Source: Strigamia acuminata
Lineage: Eukaryota > Arthropoda > Chilopoda > Geophilomorpha > Linotaeniidae
NCBI GenBank assembly: GCA_949358305.1
Contig: OX442322.1
Span: 7,814,001 to 7,874,000, forward strand
Direction of reading: 5' to 3'
Length of the DNA: 60,000 bases
Part shown: positions 30,048 through 40,312 of the stretch, one piece after another
How positions within the stretch are numbered: the stretch's first letter is position 1
Layout: the number at the start of each line of letters is the position of its first letter
Made by a program: the position numbers and the translations under genes
Notes under the pieces: model-generated
What the model saw: only the letters and a program-made list of their open reading frames with translations
Told to the model about the DNA's origin: nothing
Database searches by the model: none

Positions 30048-31471
30048 GAAACTAGGCCTAACTGCATTTAGATGAAGTGATTGGCAAAACCTCTTTAGCT
30101 GCTGGGTAGAAATTCTGTGCTCCCAGGGAGGAGGAGAGCAGGCAAAGCTCTCTACTCACAAGTCATCCTGTTTATTGAAGTAAAATAAACCCAGGAATAA
30201 TTTATCCAAAGAAGGAGGAAAAACATCAACTGGCTTTAATACTTAACAACTGATAACAACTGAGTTGCTTCTTTAGCAACCTACTCTTAACAACTGGTCA
30301 CCTGATTACAATAAATGTCAGTGACCAAACAATACAGATTTGAATAATAACAATAGTGCCAACAAGGTTTCCGTATATAGACAACAGATGTCAAACTTAA
30401 CATAAATAAAGGCAAAACTTAACCTAACACCTTGAAAACAGTATGACCTGTGCAAACAGCACTTCACTTAAACTTAACAGATAATTCAAAGGCTAAAACT
30501 AACATTAACTGCACTCAAAACACAATGCTGAGCCCAAACCCCAATTGCCACCAAAAGAGGGCGCAAAGTGTCACAAACCTTAACCCGTAACAACCATACA
30601 ATAACAAAGGTAAAAGCTTAGATTAACAACCCTTAATATTGGTAATTTATACAAACAATAACTAGTAAATATTCCCTATGTCCAGGTCTCCTCAAAACCC
30701 CAAAAGAAATAATAACAGGGCAACAGTGCAGCACCAAATCCAAGATGGCGACCATGCAACTGCTAAAATGACGTGAATGGAGCCAAACAAGGTCGCGAGC
30801 GACTCACAGGCCTTCTCAACGATGGATCTTCGTCTTAGAACGGTCAGTACAGCTTTCCCAGTGCTTGGGCATTGAAACCCGACCAATTCAACTCATTTGC
30901 AGGACCCACACGACCACGAGAGGCGTCGCAAGGCGTACGCTCACGCCCGACGCTCGCAAACGCTCACAAACGATGTCCAACGCCCATCCAGCGACCCAAG
31001 ACACCTGTGGACTACCTTAAACACCAATACAAGTTAGTATAAATTAAATCACAAGCAAAATAAGCACCAAAAACTACAATTGTGCTTATTTCAGGTTCTT
31101 CCCATCTCCCAGTTCACTTGCGCTATGGCGGCCATCTTGCCGATGCACGCCTATCTCCTTCGCAAGTGAACTGGAAACAGGAGAGAACTTACAAATACTA
31201 GAAATAACTCAGAAACGTGAAAAAGACACATAAATTAATTACAAAAGACTAAAAACACAACTTTCAAACATTCCAGGTGTGGCAGGCGAAGTGACAACCC
31301 TCTTGAACTACCAGGATCGTGACAACAAAGCGGCAAACCAACTGGGCATGTCAGATATGTGTTAAAAATCTATCTAAACTTGACAACAAAATTAAAAAGC
31401 CTTTTCTTTCTTTCAGAAGATGAACAACGTGAAATCTCCAGATCCTTTTTGTTGCGTTCTTGCTCGCAACA
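29893..31471 (-). repeat. element C 5' LTR (1,579 bp)
   Basis: Uninterrupted partner of 22339-24423. It contains GTGAGT at 30159-30154, the 14-bp stem at 31109-31174 and YY1-like blocks at 30741 and 31125. Confidence 0.9.
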
Positions 31472-32239
31472 GGACAAACATGGCGACCGGCGAACATAAC
31501 AAAGGTGTTGGATCAAACATGGCGTCCGGCGAACATAACATCGGCGGCAAAACTACACGTAAAATGAATGTAAAAACACTAAATGTAAATAATCAATAAA
31601 GTATCGATTAAATTATAAGAATAATTATCAATTCTCTTCACAAAACATCGGAATAAAATACACAGATTGAATAAATACGAATTTATCGGCCAAACGAACA
31701 TTCCCGGCTGCGCTTTTATGGCAGACGGAAACGAACGTTCAAACCAATCAAACGAAACTTCCAAAGCAGTTTTGATGCATCTAGAAAGAAAGAGCATGCT
31801 TGAATTAGTCTAAACGAATGCTTAATAAAATTCCAAGTGATTTGAAAAGTACTAAACAAAAGGTTAGAAGGCGGAACCGTAACTTTACGGGAAACAGAAA
31901 AATGACGTCACTAGCATCGCAATTGTAGGCTAGGTAACGAAATTTGCACCAAAACAGTTCGGAATCAACACAAACTCTCAAAAAACAAGTGAATAAGTCA
32001 ATAAATGCACGGAATAAGATATTTGAAATCAATACAAAGCATAAACATTACTGAATATTGAAAAGTATGAATAAAAATCAAGTCAAAACACTTTAATAAG
32101 CAATAAAAAAATCTGAAAAGTGAAAAATACCAATTAGGCAAAGGAAATTAAAACACTTAAAGATTTTAATCAACTCAAAGTAAATGGTAAAAATATTGAC
32201 AATAAAATAGCACAACAATTTCTACGCTGTCTTGCAACA
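31472..32239 (-). repeat. BEL-B 3' LTR of the inverted copy, remaining part
   Basis: Continues the LTR broken at 22338; it begins with the duplicated GGAC and ends (element start) TGTTGCAAGACAGCG at 32239. It includes TGACGTCA near 31904. Confidence 0.92.
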
Positions 32240-32299
32240 GCGAATTGCCGGCGAGAGGACAGAGATGGAGAACCACGCAAAAAAATCACAAAAGAAAAA

Positions 32300-34231
32300 T
32301 CACTCAAGTTCTAGGGCTCTCACATGCTTGACTGACCTTTTCAACTCACGTCCATCGGGTAGCACAACTTTTATAACACGGATTTGACCATCCTCACCGG
32401 GAAAAATTTCCTTTATCCTAGCAAGGGGCCAAAAATATGGGTTAGTACCCATTTTCTCTAGCAACACGATTTGGTCTACTTTAGGGTTTTTGAAGAACTT
32501 ATCACCTTTGGATTCATAAAAATTCCTCAATTGCATGAGGTAACTCTTTTTCCAAATTTTCCAGAACTCCCAAATAAATTGGCGTCGTTTAATGTCCAGT
32601 TTTCTTAAATCTGATTTTTTAATTGCACTCAGTTGTTTGTTTATTACGTATTTTGGCATGCCTCCTGTTAGAAAGTTTTCAGGTGCCAAAATTCTACCAC
32701 CATCTACACTGTCTGGGACGTAACTTAAGGGTCGGGAATTTAGCACTGAACTTATTTCCAAGACCAATGTTTGGAGAGTTTCCAAGTCTACAGTGCTGCG
32801 CAACAAAGTTTTTCGAAGTTTATCTTTTACTGAGCGGACTAAGCGCTCCCACGCTCCGCCCATCCATGGAGACAGCGGTGGGATGAAAGTCCAAAGCACT
32901 CTCTTTTCGGATAGGAAAGTTTTCACATCTGAATGACCGATGAGTTTCCCCCATGATTGTAATTCGAGGCTTCCGCGCTCAAACGTCTTACTGTTGTCAG
33001 AGAAAATCTTCCCGGGGTATCCGTGGCGTGCCCCAAATCTTCTCATCGCTAGCAAAAACTTTGGCACAGAAAGGTCCTCTGATACTTCTAAATGTAGGGA
33101 TCGGGTCACCATACACGTGAAAAGCAGGATATAAACTTTTTTCTTTTCTTTCTTGTTGCTGCCGACATAAATGGGACCCAAGTGGTCAACTCCGGTGTTT
33201 TGAAATGGCGCCGCTGGTGTCACACGTTCAGCAGGAAGGTCACCCGTTGAAGGGTTGTTGCGTGCAAGTTTTCCTCGTCGGCAAATCTCACATTCTCGAA
33301 TAACTGTTTGTATAGTTCTTCGTCCTCTTATAATCCAAAATTGTTCGCGTAGGTGATACAAAGTTTCGCTTATGTCACCGTGAAGCAACTCCAAATGCAC
33401 TTTTTTAATTAACAGTCTTGTTATCCAACTATCATAATGCAAAATAATTGGATACACTTCATCAAATGTCAATAAAGATTTTTTCAAGCGGCTACGAAGT
33501 CGAAGTAATCCGTCCTCGTCAATGAAGAGCTCGAAATTGCGTAGGGTGGAATGTTTAGACAGTTTTCTTTTGTTTTTCACATCATCAATCTCCTCAGAAA
33601 AATGTAGTTTCTGGGAAAATTGCAGGATCTTCAATTGGTTGTCCTCTAACTCGAGTGGCGAGAGAGGCTCACCGCGCAAAAGTTTGTTTTTCCATCGCAA
33701 AATATACGAAAAAACTCTCAAAAGTTTGTTGTAATTCCGGAAACGTTTGAAAAATTGTCCAATAAAACTTTCCTTAACTTGAATAGTCATCACTACAATT
33801 TTTCGTTCCTCTTCTGGAAGAATCTCTTGTATAATTTCTGTTTTTTCTAGTTTTGAGACATCAACTCCAAACCACCAAAGTTTATTTTGCATCAATGTTT
33901 TTGAGTTATGTGGTCGAGTCAATAAATCTGCTGGGTTAAATTCCGTTGGTACGTGAGACCATTGTTCGGGTTTGGTGGAAGAAATAATTTCTTGAACACG
34001 GTTTGAGACGTATGGCTTCCACACGTTTTTGTCACTATTTATCCAGGCTAAAGTTATGGTGGAGTCCGAGTAGTATCGCACTTCAGTGACTGGGTACCCG
34101 GGAAGAAAGTTTTCTAACAGGTACTTGGTCATCCTAACTCCTACCACTGCTGCAGTTAATTCAAGTCGAGGAAGAGTCACTTTTTTCGTCGGCGCAATAC
34201 GACATTTACTCAACAATAAAGTTCTTTTGCC
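32300..34231 (-). CDS. gag-pol: inverted BEL-B gag-pol, C-terminal part (RNase H, integrase)
   Basis: About 640 codons continuing the polyprotein interrupted by element D; the true sequence begins at 34231 with GKRTLLLSKCRIAPT. Seen: RNase H (YYSDSTITLAWI), H2C2 zinc region (HLELLHGDISETLYHL, CEICRRGK), integrase D (GVDHLGP), D (FSDNSKTF) and E (GGAWERLVRSVK), then a DUF5641-type C-terminus ending SVKHVRALELE. No stop or frameshift within this part. It stops at 32300, about 60 bp before the 3' LTR, with the end motif TCTCGCCGGCAATTCGC between. Confidence 0.92.
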   Translation of the reverse strand, partial: GKRTLLLSKCRIAPTKKVTLPRLELTAAVVGVRMTKYLLENFLPGYPVTEVRYYSDSTITLAWINSDKNVWKPYVSNRVQEIISSTKPEQWSHVPTEFNPADLLTRPHNSKTLMQNKLWWFGVDVSKLEKTEIIQEILPEEERKIVVMTIQVKESFIGQFFKRFRNYNKLLRVFSYILRWKNKLLRGEPLSPLELEDNQLKILQFSQKLHFSEEIDDVKNKRKLSKHSTLRNFELFIDEDGLLRLRSRLKKSLLTFDEVYPIILHYDSWITRLLIKKVHLELLHGDISETLYHLREQFWIIRGRRTIQTVIRECEICRRGKLARNNPSTGDLPAERVTPAAPFQNTGVDHLGPIYVGSNKKEKKKVYILLFTCMVTRSLHLEVSEDLSVPKFLLAMRRFGARHGYPGKIFSDNSKTFERGSLELQSWGKLIGHSDVKTFLSEKRVLWTFIPPLSPWMGGAWERLVRSVKDKLRKTLLRSTVDLETLQTLVLEISSVLNSRPLSYVPDSVDGGRILAPENFLTGGMPKYVINKQLSAIKKSDLRKLDIKRRQFIWEFWKIWKKSYLMQLRNFYESKGDKFFKNPKVDQIVLLEKMGTNPYFWPLARIKEIFPGEDGQIRVIKVVLPDGRELKRSVKHVRALELE

Positions 34232-35139
34232 TGTTTCCGGCGCCACCAGAAAACCGTGAAAGAAGGCGCCGGAAGGCGGGAGAAATGTCGGCGCGGCCCG
34301 CCCAAACCGTCCTCGAGATCAACGAACGACGAGACGGATCGTTTCGTGATCTCGACGTTCGCGCCTGACATCAACTTGGCCACTCTAATGGCCTGAACGT
34401 GGCTGACCTGTTTGTAAAAGAGCTCACGCTCAAGAGAAAACACTGCTGGCATGGCGAGGCCTATTTGCGATCGAACATCAAATAGCGCGCGCGCGGCCAG
34501 CTCAAACGAAAACAAAACGAGACATTAAAAACAAACGATGTCTTTACTTCAAAATGTCAACATAAACTGACTTAAACAATGTAACTGTATATAGTTCACG
34601 AGCAAAACATCTCGTGAACAATCGAATCCGAATAAAAACTTGTAAAACAACACTTAATGAAAAATACAGACTTCGTCTCCTTGCCACTAGATGTCTCACG
34701 CAGGAGGCAAGGCCAAAACTCAACTTAATGCTAACAAAATCAGTAAATGTCAGCATTGAACGTACTAACAACTAATACAAGCTTAGTGTAAGAACTTAAA
34801 CTATATAAAACATAAATCATATCCGAATCCTAACCAGACAACTAAAAAACCCAAACCGGAAGTGACCGATAACGCATCACCGACTTGCCTACACCGTGGT
34901 GCAGCAAACACGACAACGAAACGGTCAGAACTAAACAACAAGAAAGTGTGCTGGACACAAATCAAGGCTTTTTACGACCTGAAACCTTGCTAAAACACTA
35001 AACACGCAGCTACAAAACGTTAAACAAGCAATCATTATCCCAAGAGAAGAGGCGATCGAATAACGACTTACGAGAAGAAACAAATCATTTCGGTAAGATA
35101 AAACAGCTAAAATTAAATCCATCGCGGTTGCTAGCAACA
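34232..35139 (-). repeat. element D 3' LTR (908 bp)
   Basis: In element orientation TGTTGCTAGCAACC...GGCGCCGGAAACA. The start is a short palindrome (GTTGCTAGCAAC). Same length as the right LTR. Confidence 0.9.
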
Positions 35140-38100
35140 GCGTATTGCCAGCGAGAAAAAGAAAGCAACAAAGACTCGCTTGACCAACAGGCACCATCAC
35201 GTGTCCCGGCCGGTCGAGCACAAAGACTACTAATTACGAGAGCATAGCGCAATGAAGGCAGACGCCGATCAAGCGATACACGAAAACTCAACTAAAAAAA
35301 ATACGAACAACTAGCAGAGCAGGCTAGCTCTCCATGTGACGCGAGCTAGTCTCAGCACCATTGCGCAAAAGCGAAATGCGCAACCCAGACCTAAGAGGAT
35401 TTATCTGAATCAAATAAAAAGAGAAATGACAAAAAAGACCTTGTTCGAGACTAGTGTGAGTCGACTGTGACATCATGTCCACAAAGACAGAAACACACAG
35501 CGTCCGTCAGACCAACTGACCCGCAAGACCATTCCAAAATTACAAAAATCAAGAAAGCAATTCCGTTGCTCAGCCATTCTTCGATGCTTCAGCGCCCGGC
35601 GTTCTATGACAACAAGCGCGCACTAGCTTCACACAACTGTTGAATTGAGAAAAGGAAAACCAGAGCTCGGCGAGTAGGCATTGAAGGTCAGATGCACTCA
35701 ATTGCCGACACCGACATGAATCACCTCCGCCGAGTAAACCTAGATCCCTGGCACCCGGACCATCAAAGGATAGACGTACTAGAGTACTTAGCGACTAACT
35801 TGATACCGACATTCACATTAACCTAAGTATGATTAACAAATAAAAGAAAGAGGACATTAAAAAGAAAAGAAGAAAGACTCCTGGGAAGCCACCACAGAAA
35901 AGAGACGGAAGTAAAGCTGCACAGAAAGAGAGCTACAGAAATCAACCCTGCCCCCGGACGACGTGCACTTCGCCGAAAGCTCGAGCCGACCAGCCACAAC
36001 CCTGAACCCATCCAGTAGTCCACCGAGTCACCTCAGTAGCCCTTCCTCAGGTTACCACCTGTCAAGCAAGAAGACATCCCGTCATCAATATAGAACCGTA
36101 GGCCATACTGTTTATTACCTGTTTAAAAATGTCAAAGAATAGCTTGTATGAATCCATTGACCTCGACATCGACGCCCATGACTCTAGAAAGCGCCTTTTA
36201 TCGTAGAAAGAAAAATGAAGCTTTTGTTAGACTAACTCCCTGGAACCTCAGAGACCAAACCCTTTTTGTTTTTGTTTTTCATGGGGGAGATCGTTGTTGC
36301 TGTTACCCAACCCACTGAAATATTCCGCCATAATTTCAACCGCAGGAATTCCTACCCACGAGAAAAAAAAGGAAAGAGTGGTTGAAGGAGCACCTGGGCT
36401 GTTTATTGACTTGATCAACTCCATATGCACCCCCAATTCGGGCGACTAAGGATATAAAATGGAAGATCTATATCGACCCCACCCACGAGGAAATGAACCC
36501 AAAAAACCTAACTATTTCAAATAAGAAGTATAAGAATGACAAGGATGCTTTTGTATAGCTTGCAAAGGATTAATGATGTAGAAATAGAATTCTTGATCGA
36601 TGTGAGCTCAGAAAAAGCCGACATCGTCGCCATTGGTCAAAGCACGACCGTTGGCTGCAGGAACCGCCAGCGCACTATGCGCGGCAAGAAGAGAAAGAGA
36701 CAACTTATAACTATTTCAACAAGAGAGTATCGCAAGGATTATTTGGGGTAACCTGCATGGTCGTTTACCAACTTAAATCAGGGTTGATGAAAGAGTACAA
36801 TTTGTTCAAAAGATGACGGAAAGGAAATCTTATACCAAAGCGCATTGCATCTTTACCCAGATAGAGAAAAGCCTTATGAAAAATAGAAGAAATTTATAAC
36901 CTGTTACCTTTTGTATGTCTACGTCATCTAAACCCCGGGTTCTCCCAAATGACGTGGAACCATCACCATGGGAGGAAGAACATCGTGCAGACTCAACATC
37001 TCGACTACCCCCAACATATCAGCTACTTGACCTTGACCGCTGCCGGTAGAAGGAAGAGCATTCAAATCTCCGACCAAAATGAGTCGCAGAGGAGAAACCA
37101 AACACACCCCCGGACCTATCACACCAAGCTCAACCAATCATGACTTATGTCGTTGCAAGTCTAAAGACCCTAGAATTGTGTACCACTTGCATTTCTTTGA
37201 ATAGGAGAAGATTGAGAGAAGAAAAGCACCTATTACTTGCTTAAATGATAAACCCCGACTTGCTGGACAAAGGACAAGACGAATCAAGAGAAAGGCATCA
37301 ACGTTGATCAGTTGTGCGTAACAATGGCAACAAGAACCATCAAGACGATAGGAAATAGAAAGAAGAGAGACGATCATGCATGCCTACCAGCCAACCTTTC
37401 GCTGGTCGCGACACCCGTAAAGAGAAAAGAAGAAGCATTGATTAACTCGCTTTAGTAGCGAGCCACTACACGATCCGGCCGCATCCTGCCCATCCCTTGT
37501 GAAGGAAATGGCACTGAATCGCCACGAATCGAAGGGCACCTAAATTAGTTTCCCACCCCCAGCTTTCACCGTATTCTATGGACAGACGCATGACCAAACT
37601 AGAGGGAACTACAGGCGAGAGGCCCTATTGTAATGTGTTTTTCCACTTAGCACGAGGAAAAATTGTGGGATCGGTGGACCCACGTCAGGCTTATCGAGCC
37701 GTAAGAGAAGGACAACCCCCGTTGACCCAGGAATGGACGTCTCCAAACCCTTCAGGAGCAACAGGATTCCGTTCAGAAGGAAGAGAGAAATAGCAGTATT
37801 TTAACTAAAACTTGAAGTCTCAGAAAAAGGGACTACCTGACAATTGCACTTGGCTTACCCCGTGTTGGACATGAACTCACCAACTCGTCTAATTGCGTAA
37901 ATGTAGAGGTAAGTTGCTAAGCAACCCGTAATGAAAGGGAGCTTCTTATCTTTTGAGCGCTAAAGCTCAGCGTGGCGAAATTCGGTTATTCTCAAGAACA
38001 AACCAGAAAGCCATTGAAGTCGCGTCGGGACTTCTTCCAGGTCAAACTCAAGGAAATGACCAGCGCTTCCCTACCCGAATAACTAGGGAGAACGTTCTGA

Positions 38101-39063
38101 CAATCGTCGGGCTTCACCGTCTTGCCCGTCTCCGAATCGACGTTCGCGAGACACCGGCCCCCGGAAACCCCCAATCGATTCAAACATCAAGTGAAAATAC
38201 TTGGACATACTTTCTAGCCAAGTAACCGTAAACGAGAGACAGAATCCCTTATAGAAGACGGGACCTGAGCATATCACAAGACAAGAACAAGACAGACTAA
38301 AAACAGACAAACTCTTTATCAACTATATGCAGGAGAAAATTAAATAATTCTCCCAAACCTTAGCACGTGGCGTGCAAACTCAACTTCGAAAGAAACTATG
38401 AAAAGGGATAAATTGGTTTCCCTTCACCTTTCCCTCCAAAAAGAAAATTCTGAACAAAACTGATGGCTATCGGACCCCCTTTCTCGCCTTGACCGGCACG
38501 ACAAATTTAGTCGAACCGTGCAGGCGAGCGCCCACACCGACAAGGTGACTGCTAACTACTCGGTTCAAACTCTCTTGCAAGAGGAACTCGACAAGAAACT
38601 ACTCGACTAACGAGAAAGAAACGGTCACGACCAATCAATTTCACTCAGCAGAAAACACCCTTAATCTTAACAAACAAATTATTCAGATACTTAGAAAACA
38701 TTCAAAAACGCACTTTCATAACGAAAACAAATAGACAGCGGCGCTTGGCACCAGTCACAATAATTCTCGTCGAGAAACAAACGAACTCTTGGCTTTAGAA
38801 GCCCAAAAATACGAAAAACTAATCAAAATTATCTAAATTCACCTCAGAACCGCTTGCAAGCGAAATTCCCGTAGACTGCCACCAGAGGGCAACATCACTA
38901 ACGTTAACGTAAGCTCGTATCTCAACCAGAAAAGATATTGCGACTTTACAAAAAATCAAAACTAAATAACATCGGAATAAAGCATTAAATACGACAAAAA
39001 ACAAATAACTTAATCAAAATAAAAAACACGAAAAGTTCAGATGAGAGTCCATTGCGTTGTGTA
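35140..39063 (-). other. element D interior, no coding capacity seen
   Basis: Many short frames but none with a recognisable domain. Long purine-rich stretches lie on the plus strand (for example 35820-36500), so element RNA would be pyrimidine-rich. I find no tandem array and no host gene fragment. Confidence 0.55.
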
Positions 39064-39684
39064 CTACGGATATCTTCGGGTACGCGCAGACGACTCCTGG
39101 CGGACATCCACTCGCTTGACGACGTTGTTCAACCCGTCCAAGCAGCGGGGCACCAGACGACTACGACGACCTCGTTCACCACGTCCCGAACGACCAGCTG
39201 GGCTCCTTCGAATCCTCACTCGGCGACGACACGATACTGGCTTCATGGCGGCTCGACTCGATGCAAACACGACGCCATTACGACGAAAATACGACTTCCT
39301 AACCTTTTCGCGATTCGAACGACCCACTGAGCGCACAAACGACTTTGCTTCGTCCGGACGACTCGATCCTTGACCATCCTGGTCATCAACGGCATCAAAA
39401 TGTTTCCGGCGCCACCAGAAAACCGTGAAAGAAGGCGCCGGAAGGCGGGAGAAATGTCGGCGCGGCCCGCCCAAACCGTCCTCGAGATCAACGAACGACG
39501 AGACGGATCGTTTCGTGATCTCGACGTTCGCGCCTGACATCAACTTGGCCACTCTAATGGCCTGAACGTGGCTGACCTGTTTGTAAAAGAGCTCACGCTC
39601 AAGAGAAAACACTGCTGGCATGGCGAGGCCTATTTGCGATCGAACATCAAATAGCGCGCGCGCGGCCAGCTCAAACGAAAACAA
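39064..39684 (-). CDS. element D leader ORF across the LTR end
   Basis: A 206-codon frame with its ATG in the LTR; it crosses the LTR end and the degraded primer-binding site (HFDAVDDQDG) and continues about 110 codons into the interior. It is rich in Arg and Ser (SRAAMKPVSCRRRVRIRRSP), with no hydrophobic stretch. It shares only the position with ORF0 of families A and B. Coding status is unproven; the local GC is higher than elsewhere, which favours chance open frames. Confidence 0.28.
   Translation of the reverse strand: MFSFELAARALFDVRSQIGLAMPAVFSLERELFYKQVSHVQAIRVAKLMSGANVEITKRSVSSFVDLEDGLGGPRRHFSRLPAPSFTVFWWRRKHFDAVDDQDGQGSSRPDEAKSFVRSVGRSNREKVRKSYFRRNGVVFASSRAAMKPVSCRRRVRIRRSPAGRSGRGERGRRSRLVPRCLDGLNNVVKRVDVRQESSARTRRYP
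39376..39397 (-). other. element D degraded primer-binding site
   Basis: Minus strand TGATGCCGTTGATGACCAGG, resembling TGGTGCCGTGACCAGG with a 3-nt insertion and a G-to-A change in the critical TGG. Only three T separate it from the LTR. Confidence 0.4.
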
Positions 39685-40308
39685 AACGAGACATTAAAAA
39701 CAAACGATGTCTTTACTTCAAAATGTCAACATAAACTGACTTAAACAATGTAACTGTATATAGTTCACGAGCAAAACATCTCGTGAACAATCGAATCCGA
39801 ATAAAAACTTGTAAAACAACACTTAATGAAAAATACAGACTTCGTCTCCTTGCCACTAGATGTCTCACGCAGGAGGCAAGGCCAAAACTCAACTTAATGC
39901 TAACAAAATCAGTAAATGTCAGCATTGAACGTACTAACAACTAATACAAGCTTAGTGTAAGAACTTAAACTATATAAAACATAAATCATATCCGAATCCT
40001 AACCAGACAACTAAAAAACCCAAACCGGAAGTGACCGATAACGCATCACCGACTTGCCTACACCGTGGTGCAGCAAACACGACAACGAAACGGTCAGAAC
40101 TAAACAACGAGAAAGTGTGCTGGACACAAATCAAGGCTTTTTACGACCTGAAACCTTGCTAAAACACTAAACACGCAGCTACAAAACGTTAAACAAGCAA
40201 TCATTATCCCAAGAGAAGAGGCGATCGAATAACGACTTACGAGAAGAAACAAATCATTTCGGTAAGATAAAACAGCTAAAATTAAATCCATCGCGGTTGC
40301 TAGCAACA
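39401..40308 (-). repeat. element D 5' LTR (908 bp)
   Basis: Direct repeat of 34232-35139 with the same ends; followed by the duplicated TGCC. Confidence 0.9.
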
Positions 40309-40312
40309 TGCC

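Larger units (their letters stand above)
22339..31471 (-). mobile_element. element C: large non-autonomous BEL-like retrotransposon
   Basis: Two direct LTRs (22339-24423 with a nested solo LTR, and 29893-31471) enclose 5.47 kb without gag, RT or integrase. GGAC flanks both sides (22335-22338 and 31472-31475). LTR ends (TGTTGCGAGC...) and several internal LTR blocks resemble BEL-A, and a tRNA-His-like primer-binding site lies beside the right LTR, so the element is minus-oriented. It fits the LARD type: long LTRs and a long non-coding interior, moved in trans. Confidence 0.88.
34232..40308 (-). mobile_element. element D: non-autonomous BEL-like retrotransposon
   Basis: 908-bp direct LTRs (34232-35139, 39401-40308), interior 4.26 kb without gag-pol, target duplication TGCC (34228-34231, 40309-40312). 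The minus orientation is inferred from TGTTGC as LTR start, a degraded tRNA-His-like site beside the right LTR and the end motif TTCTCGCTGGCAATACGC beside the left LTR, nearly the same as in BEL-B. Confidence 0.87.

Noticed and set aside
40100-40308. Extended C-terminus of the inverted BEL-B polyprotein
   Set aside because: It is translation of the element D LTR after the insertion point, not a fusion protein.
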